From assembly GCF_014705605.1 (NCBI RefSeq), contig NZ_JACXIZ010000007.1:1-64000 (forward strand): DNA of 64,000 nt. The letters run 5' to 3'. The DNA is from Paenibacillus sabuli (GTDB lineage Bacteria > Bacillota > Bacilli > Paenibacillales > Paenibacillaceae). Below, piece after piece: positions 58,133 through 64,000 of this stretch (position 1 is the first letter of the stretch; each line of letters begins with the position of its first letter). The notes below the pieces were generated by a model. The model did not search any database. It saw only the letters and a list, made by a program, of their open reading frames with translations, and was not told where the DNA came from. The translations under genes were made by a program, and so were the position numbers.

Positions 58133-58732
58133 ATCTTAAGACTATCATACTTATTTTTAGTCATGGCGGCCACTTTGTTTCTATCGGCTTGTCAATCATC
58201 GGAACAAGTAAAACCCATAAGAGAAGAAACCATCGCGTTCGATCTGGAGACAGCAGTTGAAATGGTTGAAAAGAAGGAAAAATTGATTCTGGATTTAGCA
58301 TTGCGAGAAAAACTGTCCGACCTCGAGTATAAGGAATTGGAAAAGACTCTGACCCAGGCGTTTGGAAGTCATTCTCGCGATATTCTATCTATCTTCATTA
58401 TCCATAATATGGACGAACAGGCCGGGTCAGATCGAGCTGTACAAACGACTCTATACCCGACCGTCTTTCATCAAGGAATTACGATAACCCGTGCAGTCGT
58501 GGAGAAGCGTGATTTCGAGAATGCGTTTTTTAATGAGACGCGATTAATCATTACAGAAGAATATGTGGGCGATGATGAGAAGTTGAAAGACTGGACAAGA
58601 GATTACATCTTTACTCCAAACCAAAATGGAGATTGGGAATTAAGCGGGTTTTCTGGAGTGATGAATTTCATGGGTGAAGATTTTAATATGGATTATCTGG
58701 CGTTAAAAGATGACGAACTCCCCCTACCGTAA
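58133..58732 (+). CDS. Orphan lipoprotein with a probable ATC start
   Basis: A lipoprotein of about 199 residues of unknown family. The lipobox is LFLSACQSS. The mature part is acidic with a helical start (VEMVEKKEKLILDLALREKL, SDLEYKELEKTLTQAFG) and a beta-rich end (LIITEEYVGDDEKLKDWTRD, GDWELSGFSGVMNFMGED). From the first ATG (58163) the signal peptide would lack its basic start. Read from ATC 58133 it is complete (LRLSYLFLVMAATLFLSAC), and AGGAGGG lies exactly eight bases before that ATC. So the start is either a non-standard AUC or a mutated ATG. The DNA is AT-richer than its neighbours, suggesting transfer. Confidence 0.7.
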   Translation: MLRLSYLFLVMAATLFLSACQSSEQVKPIREETIAFDLETAVEMVEKKEKLILDLALREKLSDLEYKELEKTLTQAFGSHSRDILSIFIIHNMDEQAGSDRAVQTTLYPTVFHQGITITRAVVEKRDFENAFFNETRLIITEEYVGDDEKLKDWTRDYIFTPNQNGDWELSGFSGVMNFMGEDFNMDYLALKDDELPLP

Positions 58733-58773
58733 CAGGGGTTAATCGTCCTGTCTACCGTATGGGGAGTCTTTTT
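58717..58773 (+). terminator. Terminator overlapping the end of the lipoprotein gene
   Basis: ACTCCCC (58717-58723) pairs with GGGGAGT (58761-58767), with a further AGG/CCT pairing inside, followed by CTTTTT. The 5' arm lies within the last codons of the gene. Confidence 0.7.
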
Positions 58774-58789
58774 CGTTTGAGCTTGCGGA

Positions 58790-59150
58790 TCAGGCTTTAC
58801 TGTGAAGGGTACCCAGGTAACCGTCCGGGTCGGCAAAGGTAAAGGTGCGCACGAATGGACCGTCTAGTGGCACGGATGCAATCTTGACGCCTGCGTCAAC
58901 GAGCTTGTCGTGGATGTCTTGCGAGTCGGGGGCATGCAGCCAAGACACGCCAAGTCCAGGCTGAGCACCCGGGCCGAGCTCTACTCCCGGCATCAGGTCG
59001 CGAAGAGCAAAGGCAATGGGCTTTGTTTCAAAGAGCATGAGGGGGGCCTGCCTGAGAGCGGACAAGTCCAAGAAAGTTTTCATAAAATGCGGCGGAGCTT
59101 TCCAGATTGCTCACTTGAAGCGAAATGAAGTCGGGTCCAATTGCTGGCAT
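58790..59150 (-). pseudogene. VOC-family (glyoxalase-like) protein, one frameshift
   Basis: The frame from ATG 59150 (GGAGG upstream) reads MPAIGPDFISLQVSNLESSA, AFYENFLGLVRSQAGPPHAL. After a frame change near 59040 it continues LFETKPIAFALRDLMPGVEL, LGVSWLHAPDSQDIHDKLVD and FTFADPDGYLGTLHSKA. Joined, the pieces give a full-length ~120-residue single-domain VOC protein. The shift lies beside a CCCCCC run. A WYL-regulator remnant just upstream on the same strand would be the expected regulator of such a gene. Confidence 0.78.
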
Positions 59151-59227
59151 CGTGTGATGTCCTCCTTAGGGTATGGGGCTGTTTGGTTATGTCTTGATTA
59201 TACAAGCCCCTTATTGCCAACAGTATG

Positions 59228-59424
59228 TCAGTAGCGTTTGATCATGTTTTCGATTTCTTCGCTTACTCGGTTTTTGAAGGATTCCGGTTCAGTAACGGCC
59301 ACATCCGCCCCCCATCCAAGTATCCAACTCAGCAATTCTTCCGGGTAGCGGACGCGAAACGTGACGTGATAACCGTCCTCTCTGGATTCAGCCGTCTCCA
59401 CAATTTGGACCTTGGAAGTGACGC
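59228..59424 (-). pseudogene. C-terminal remnant of a WYL-domain regulator
   Basis: About 60 residues remain: TSKVQIVETAESREDGYHVT, FRVRYPEELLSWILGWGADV and VTEPESFKNRVSEEIENMIK. The W(I/L)LGWGADVxVxEPE pattern is the C-terminal extension of YafY-type HTH/WYL regulators. The DNA-binding half is absent. The homology stops near 59424, right where the 50-bp repeat units (59433 onward) begin, so the repeats appear to have replaced the 5' part. Confidence 0.7.
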
Positions 59425-59432
59425 AAACGACC

Positions 59433-59520
59433 GCTAAGCGTCGCTGGTGTCCGTTAGAGCTCAGCACGCATCCGATTTAGGCGCTAAGCATCGCTGGTGT
59501 CCATTACAGCTGTTGCCTCT
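59433..59520. repeat. Two 50-bp intergenic repeat units (second pair)
   Basis: GCTAAGCG at 59433 and GCTAAGCA at 59483, exactly 50 bp apart, each followed by TCGCTGGTGTCC and TTAGAGC or TTACAGC. They match the pair at 55569/55619. The ending GTTACAGC and the spacing also resemble the 51-bp units at the window start. Confidence 0.78.
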
Positions 59521-59547
59521 CATGGCGCTCCCCAATTCTGCTGCGCC

Positions 59548-59785
59548 AGCGGCCTCGCCCTTAGTAAACGGCCTCGCCGCTTCGCCTTGAAATTATAGAA
59601 AGCACTTGATCTCGCATGTGCTTGTCTAAATTTCGCGGAACGAAACTTTTGACGCCGCCAGAGGACGGCGCCAGCCGTTTCGCCTTGAAAGATAAGAATG
59701 TATAAGCTGACCGCTCATACGGGTCTTATCTTTCGCGGAACGAAGCGGCCTCGCCCTTAGTAAACGGCCTCGCCGCTTCGCCTTG
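59548..59785. repeat. Mosaic intergenic repeat with inserted hairpins
   Basis: A 42-base block (AGCGGCCTCGCCCTTAGTAA...TTCGCCTTG) occurs identically at 59548-59589 and 59744-59785. Between them the ends CGCCTTGAAA and TTTCGCGGAACGAA bracket two different hairpins: an imperfect one at 59588-59634 and an 11-bp one (GAAAGATAAGA/TCTTATCTTTC, 59687-59734). GCGGAACGAA recurs exactly 100 bp apart (59635, 59735). The pattern looks like alternating modules assembled by insertion or recombination. Confidence 0.8.
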
Positions 59786-59786
59786 C

Positions 59787-62135
59787 CTAACTGCGAAGAA
59801 AAGCCTCGATGCCATACACGCTGGCATAGGCAGCGCCGTTGGTCTCCAGCACTTCCAGGCGAAGCGCCGTAGCCGTGACGGTCTGTGTGCGTACCTTGCG
59901 CAATCGCTGATAATTCGCGTACTCCTCGTGGAGCAGCGTCCACTCGTCCGCTTCCGCTTCCCGGCATAAGAGCCGCCACGCCTTCACGCATTCCGGGCTC
60001 TTGTGCCGGCCGGGCCGAACGGCGTATTCCGTATTCAAGTCGACATCGAAATAGATCGTCACCTCGTTGAGCTGCGTCCGTTCCGGAAAGAGCAGCTCTA
60101 CGAATTGGGGCATCGCCGCAGTTGGATCGGACATCCACACGTTCGGGAGGGCATACGGACGCACAGCGCCGCTAATGACGTTGCCCGCCCCATAAGGCGT
60201 GGACTGCGGCGTGACGTGCATGCACAGGGAATGACGCGTGCGCTTCGGCTCGACCCACTTGTCCATCGGGGGAATCACGAGCTCCTCCGGCTGAAGCGAC
60301 GGCAGCGACCGATTCCGCGCCTCCGGCCCGCCCGCAGGGTGAAAGGCGCGATATTGCGACAGCGTGCCCACCGCCTGCTCCTGCGCGTGCCGCCAGCGTA
60401 CATGGGCGGTCCCGCCCAGCGATACCCGGTACGGATAGCCGGCCGCCACCTCCCGTTGCACATCCGCCTGCACCCAGCCCTCGTAGCGGGCTGGAATCAC
60501 GATCTGGGTCTGAATCGCCAGCTCCCCGTGATCCTGATCCCAGATCCGCTCCAGCCGGGCCAGTCGCACCGTGACGGTCTCCTCCTGATCTCCCGAATTG
60601 GCGACGAAGAACGCCAGCCGCTCGACGGACGACTGCGTAACCGGGAACACCTGCCCCCACTCCTGGTCCAGACAGACCCAGCGCTCCTCCGCCGCCGGCC
60701 GGTCGAGATCGAGCGGCCGCTCGCTGCTGGCCCTCGCCCGGCAACCCGACGTCAAGCTGCCCGTGCGCGCGAGCCCGAGAATATGCACGTCATCCTGCAG
60801 TAGCTGCTGCTGCAGCCGGCTCAGATGGTCCGATCCCGGCTCGGCGAGCTGCCGCGGCGCGAGCCGATGCTGCAGGGCATAGGCTGCGCCGGTTCCGACC
60901 GCTTGGCCGAGCGAGGCCAGGATGCACTGGTTGCGAATCGCGCCCAGCGCTACCCGGCTTACGCTGATATTCCGCCCGCCCAGCCATAGATTGGCGATGT
61001 CCTTGCTGTACATGGCGCGCAGCGGGACAGAATACGGCGCGATCATCGTATAATTCTTGTAATGACTATCCAGATTGGACAGCTCCGGCGGCTCCAGCTT
61101 GTTCAGGATACCGCCGTTAATATGAAGATCGATGAACATGCCGGAGCACCCGATGCGATCCGGCCACCGCGCATCCTTGAGGACATGTCGCTCAGACAGG
61201 ACGACGTCGCCGACCACCCTTCGGCTCTCTCGCTTCCCCGGATAGGAACCGATCCAATCGATGGCGAATGTGCGAAGCGCCTCCTTGTGTACACTGCGAT
61301 TTTTCAAATAATCCCAGTAGCCCAGTACGAAGCGCGTCAATTCATGCTTGATCTGCTCGAAGTCGTCAATGACGTGGAACGGATTGGACAGCTCCAGCCA
61401 CCAAAATCCCGAGAATCGCTCCTGGCCGATCGATCCGCAGCTCCGGAGCACGCCGACCTCCTCCTGACTGTCGATTCGCTTGGCCCACGCAGGCGCTGTG
61501 AACGGCTGCTCCGCACCGGTATTCTTGGCGTAGAAGGTGATGCTGCTGCCCATCGTCATCGCATCCGCCAGCACTGGCGCAAGGCTTTCCTGATAGTCGT
61601 CGCGCCCGTCGCGGCCGTATTTCCACGCGGCGCCCGCCAGCTGGGCCAATACGCCGTCCCCCGTGCAGTCTGCGAATTGCTGCGCTCGGAACCGGTATTG
61701 CTTGCCGCTGCCGCTCTGCAGGCCGGAGAGCGCAGCGATGCGACGCTCTCCAGTCCCGGTCTGCTCATCACATTCGACCTCATAGATGCGCGTATTGGCG
61801 TAGACGTCAAGGCTCGGCTCGCGTGTCAAAAAGTGAAGCAGATTCAAGTCATAGAGCGTGTTGATCGCTCCGTCCTTGAACGTCTCGTGATTGGTCGCCC
61901 GGTCCTCCAGCAGCATCTCGGCAATCAGGCCCGTCTCCATCATCCAGGAACTGTACAAGGCGCTTCCGATCGGCACAATGCGAATCTCGCTGGACGAGTT
62001 CCCGCCGAACACGGCCCGATCTTGAATGATCGCGGTGCGCGCCCCGCGGCGGGCCGCCGCAATCGCACAGCAGATCCCGGCCAATCCCCCGCCGGCCACC
62101 ACCAGATCATAGTCCCGCTCTTCCTTATGCTGCAT
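59787..62135 (-). CDS. FAD-dependent oxidoreductase of a sugar-uptake cluster
   Basis: A 782-residue flavoprotein of the FAD_oxidored (PF12831-like) family. It begins YDLVVAGGGLAGICCAIAAA (G-x-G-x-x-G FAD motif), then GARTAIIQDRAVFGGNSSSE. AQQFADCTGDGVLAQLAGAA is the family's second FAD block, and LWLGGRNISVSRVALGAIRN and ASLGQAVGTGAAYALQH the third. The C-terminal ~250 residues add a beta-sandwich-like part (FVELLFPERTQLNEVTIYFD) that I do not recognise firmly. The protein has no signal peptide. It follows a sugar-binding lipoprotein gene, so the substrate may be the imported sugar. ATG 62135 was chosen behind a G10 run (GAGGGGGGGGGG); a TTG at 62234 would add an Arg-Asp repeat encoded by the hexamer tract. 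Confidence 0.85.
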   Translation of the reverse strand: MQHKEERDYDLVVAGGGLAGICCAIAAARRGARTAIIQDRAVFGGNSSSEIRIVPIGSALYSSWMMETGLIAEMLLEDRATNHETFKDGAINTLYDLNLLHFLTREPSLDVYANTRIYEVECDEQTGTGERRIAALSGLQSGSGKQYRFRAQQFADCTGDGVLAQLAGAAWKYGRDGRDDYQESLAPVLADAMTMGSSITFYAKNTGAEQPFTAPAWAKRIDSQEEVGVLRSCGSIGQERFSGFWWLELSNPFHVIDDFEQIKHELTRFVLGYWDYLKNRSVHKEALRTFAIDWIGSYPGKRESRRVVGDVVLSERHVLKDARWPDRIGCSGMFIDLHINGGILNKLEPPELSNLDSHYKNYTMIAPYSVPLRAMYSKDIANLWLGGRNISVSRVALGAIRNQCILASLGQAVGTGAAYALQHRLAPRQLAEPGSDHLSRLQQQLLQDDVHILGLARTGSLTSGCRARASSERPLDLDRPAAEERWVCLDQEWGQVFPVTQSSVERLAFFVANSGDQEETVTVRLARLERIWDQDHGELAIQTQIVIPARYEGWVQADVQREVAAGYPYRVSLGGTAHVRWRHAQEQAVGTLSQYRAFHPAGGPEARNRSLPSLQPEELVIPPMDKWVEPKRTRHSLCMHVTPQSTPYGAGNVISGAVRPYALPNVWMSDPTAAMPQFVELLFPERTQLNEVTIYFDVDLNTEYAVRPGRHKSPECVKAWRLLCREAEADEWTLLHEEYANYQRLRKVRTQTVTATALRLEVLETNGAAYASVYGIEAFLRS

Positions 62136-62154
62136 GCGAAGCCCCCCCCCCTCG

Positions 62155-62230
62155 TCCCTATCCCTATCCCTATCCCTATCCCTATCCCTATCCCTATCCC
62201 TATCCCTATCCCTATCCCTATCCCTATCCC
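62155..62230 (-). repeat. (GGGATA)12 hexamer tract upstream of the FAD oxidoreductase
   Basis: Twelve full copies plus four bases of GGGATA on the minus (coding) strand. It fills nearly all of the 103-bp gap between the binding-protein stop (62239) and the oxidoreductase start (62135). Runs of three G separated by three bases fit the G-quadruplex pattern. It is followed by a G10 run that serves as ribosome-binding region. Confidence 0.97.
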
Positions 62231-62238
62231 GCAATGGG

Positions 62239-63771
62239 TTATTGCAAATATCCGAGCTCAGTCAAGGTATCCTCGGCCGAATCCAAATACAATTGCAATT
62301 GGAACTGTTTGTATAGCGTTTCGATAAATTGATCATAGTCGCCGAGCGGTCTTCTGCCGTAGATGAACTTCGTGATTTCCTCTGTCTCGTAGGTTGTCTT
62401 GTCGTCAGCTACAACGCCCTGCGGCACAGGAATGAACGAATCGTAAACCTCCAGCCTCGGCTGCTCTTGCGCGAATGCGATGTACGGCTTCTGATTGGCA
62501 AACTTTACAGACAAGTAGGCCAGCTCGTCGCGGGCCGTAAGCTGCATCTGCCAGCTGTAGTCCAGATCGCTCATCGCCGGCAGCGGCACCACCTCGCCAT
62601 TTTCAACCTTGTAATGCGTCCCTTCAATGCCGTAATTGACAATATTTTGGCCTTTGCCGTCTCCCGTCACGTAATTGAGCAACTCCAGCACTTGCTCCAG
62701 CTTCTCCGGCGATTTTTCCAGCGATTTGGGGATCGCCAGACGATTAGGGGTCCGGCCCAGGTCCCACACGCTCATGTAATTGTCGCCGGGGCCTTCCAAG
62801 GCGCCGACTTGCACCCACTCCGCATCCGGATTAATCGACTTGTATTGCTCCACGTAGCTGTCCTTGACGAGCTCTCCCCAGCCTCTGAACAGGATGCCGG
62901 CTTTCCCTTGGAACGCCTTTTGCTGATCATCCGTTCCTTTGTTGGCCATGATCTCCGGATCCACTACGCCTGCTGCGATCAGATCGGCAATATACGACAG
63001 GGCTTCGCGGAACGCGGGGTCTTCTGTCGTGTAGACGAGCTCGCCGCCTTTGATGGCATAGCTGCCCGGGCCCCCTGTGCCGTAAGCGCCGAATATCGGG
63101 GCGAAGGTGTACAGCGCCGTGCCGGTGATCCCGTATGTGTCCGCTTTGCCGTTGCCGTCGGGGTCCTCGTTAGTGAAGGCGAGCGCCACTTCCTTGAAGG
63201 TCTCCAGATTCGTAGGCATTTCCAGGTCAAGCCGTTCGAGCCAGTCCTTCCGGATCCACAGGGAATCCATAGGGATGTCTGCGCGTTTGGGCAGCGCGTA
63301 CAACGTTCCGTCCACCCGCCCCTTGTTCAACAGATTTTCATCATATAACGCTTTTACATTCGGCATGTCATCCAGATAAGGCTCGAGATCCAGGAGGAGG
63401 CCTTGGCGGCCCATCTCGGTCAGCGGCACCTTGCCGATGTTAAACAGATCCGGCGGCGTTCCCCCTGCCATTTTTACATTCAATTGCTGATCGTACTCGC
63501 TGGCGATGACGTTGAGCTCCATATCCATGTTCAGATCGTTGCTCAGCTGCTGCCAGATCGGGTTTTTATCCAGATCCGGGACGCCTGGCCCGCTCAGCAT
63601 GACTGTAATTTCAACCGGCTCCTTGCTTGCATTCGAATCCTTGGACGAATCGCCTCGCTCCGCTTGCCCGGAGGGCTTCCCGCTGCTCGACGGGCTGTTG
63701 TCCCCGCAGCCTGCCAATACGACGCCGACCAGCATCACCATCATCAACAATACCGGGATTGCTTTTTTCAT
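62239..63771 (-). CDS. LplA/YtcQ-type sugar-binding lipoprotein (importer 4)
   Basis: A 510-residue binding protein with a basic start and lipobox VGVVLAGCGDN. The mature part has ELNVIASEYDQQLNVKMAGG, TPPDLFNIGKVPLTEMGRQG, PMDSLWIRKDWLERLDLEMP and TNEDPDGNGKADTYGITGTA with the subfamily Asp loop. It follows the permease gene at the window edge by about 36 bp. Together with the oxidoreductase downstream it forms a further uptake-and-processing operon. Confidence 0.92.
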   Translation of the reverse strand: MKKAIPVLLMMVMLVGVVLAGCGDNSPSSSGKPSGQAERGDSSKDSNASKEPVEITVMLSGPGVPDLDKNPIWQQLSNDLNMDMELNVIASEYDQQLNVKMAGGTPPDLFNIGKVPLTEMGRQGLLLDLEPYLDDMPNVKALYDENLLNKGRVDGTLYALPKRADIPMDSLWIRKDWLERLDLEMPTNLETFKEVALAFTNEDPDGNGKADTYGITGTALYTFAPIFGAYGTGGPGSYAIKGGELVYTTEDPAFREALSYIADLIAAGVVDPEIMANKGTDDQQKAFQGKAGILFRGWGELVKDSYVEQYKSINPDAEWVQVGALEGPGDNYMSVWDLGRTPNRLAIPKSLEKSPEKLEQVLELLNYVTGDGKGQNIVNYGIEGTHYKVENGEVVPLPAMSDLDYSWQMQLTARDELAYLSVKFANQKPYIAFAQEQPRLEVYDSFIPVPQGVVADDKTTYETEEITKFIYGRRPLGDYDQFIETLYKQFQLQLYLDSAEDTLTELGYLQ

Positions 63772-63807
63772 TTCTCCGTACCCCTCTCTTCCTGAATGTG
63801 TATATGC

Positions 63808-64000
63808 CTAACCTTTTATCGAGCCCAGCAGCACGCCTTGTGTGAAGTGCTTTTGGATAAAAGGGTAAACCACAATGATCGGAACCGCCGTTAGAATGAC
63901 CGCTGCCATCTGTAAGGATTCCGTCGGCATCGTTTCCTCAAGCGAGAGCTCCTCCACGGACTGCGATCTCGAAAGAATGCCGCGCAGCACGACCTGCAGC
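63808..64000 (-). CDS. YtcP-type permease, C-terminal part (window edge)
   Basis: Only the last ~63 residues are in the window: SVEELSLEETMPTESLQMAA, VILTAVPIIVVYPFIQKHFT and QGVLLGSIKG. The ending and last helix are diagnostic of YtcP-type sugar permeases. The gene continues beyond position 64000. Confidence 0.88.
   Translation of the reverse strand, partial: LQVVLRGILSRSQSVEELSLEETMPTESLQMAAVILTAVPIIVVYPFIQKHFTQGVLLGSIKG

Noticed and set aside
62155-62230. Telomere-like repeat
   Set aside because: GGGATA resembles some telomere repeats, but it is short, internal to an operon and flanked by normal genes.
61062-62327. 421-residue plus-strand ORF running through the hexamer tract with an (IP)n stretch
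   Set aside because: Antisense to the oxidoreductase and simple repeat; no ribosome site or family.
1-64000. tRNA, rRNA or tmRNA genes
   Set aside because: No cloverleaf-type tRNA sequence or rRNA segment was recognised by eye; a covariance search was not possible.

Overview
The window looks like chromosomal DNA of a high-GC, endospore-forming member of the Paenibacillaceae (Cohnella or a high-GC Paenibacillus). The grounds are the gene families: YesN-type AraC response regulators paired with YesM-type histidine kinases, lipoprotein-anchored LplA/LplB/YtcP-type sugar importers, a YhcN/YlaJ sporulation lipoprotein, GH105 and GH4 enzymes and an SLH-anchored surface protein. Ribosome binding sites are strong AGGAGG types and TTG/GTG starts are frequent. 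Most of the window is GC-rich. AT-richer islands (about 6000-6320, 8100-8650, 36100-37660 and 58040-58730) hold orphan or broken genes and look acquired.

Layout. 1-9600: a 51-bp palindromic tandem array, a DUF1206 membrane protein, a SulP anion transporter with an unusually long leader, tRNA 2'-phosphotransferase KptA, a GT2 glycosyltransferase, several decaying genes (VOC, SDR fragment, ECF sigma factor, AT-rich orphans), a Gfo/Idh/MocA oxidoreductase and a YhcN-like lipoprotein. 9700-12700: a two-gene GMC dehydrogenase operon whose small subunit has a Tat signal. 12700-19600: sugar ABC importer 1 with its own two-component system. 19760-20735: tatC-tatA. 20925-29446: an operon running amidohydrolase, two permeases, binding protein, membrane-bound AraC regulator, GH105 hydrolase. 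29738-35665: a 1975-residue kelch/Ig-like/SLH cell-surface protein. 35767-37953: a CsoR-family repressor, a polysaccharide flippase and a broken glycosyltransferase. 38010-48143: sugar importer 3 with kinase/regulator pair and a large LamG/beta-helix/CBM9-like secreted protein. 48411-55479: an iron(III) ABC importer plus a second iron-binding protein encoded together with an OmpR-type two-component system; both transcription units carry a Fur-box-like sequence. 55883-59786: GH4 enzyme, HD phosphohydrolase, an orphan lipoprotein, broken VOC and WYL genes and two kinds of intergenic repeats. 59787-64000: an FAD oxidoreductase, a binding protein and the end of a permease from a further sugar importer, with a (GGGATA)n tract between the first two.

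How the parts work together. The dominant theme is sensing and taking up plant or microbial polysaccharide fragments. Extracellular Cache-type kinases or membrane AraC regulators sense the ligand. YesN-like regulators probably switch on the neighbouring importer. Intracellular GH105, GH4, FAD-oxidoreductase or Gfo/Idh enzymes would process the imported sugars. No ATPase gene accompanies any of the sugar importers, so they probably share an MsmX-type ATPase encoded elsewhere. The iron locus is separate and appears under Fur control.

Limits. All calls come from reading the sequence and translated frames; no database search was run. Several lesions called as frameshifts lie in GC-rich short repeats or homopolymers and could be assembly errors.
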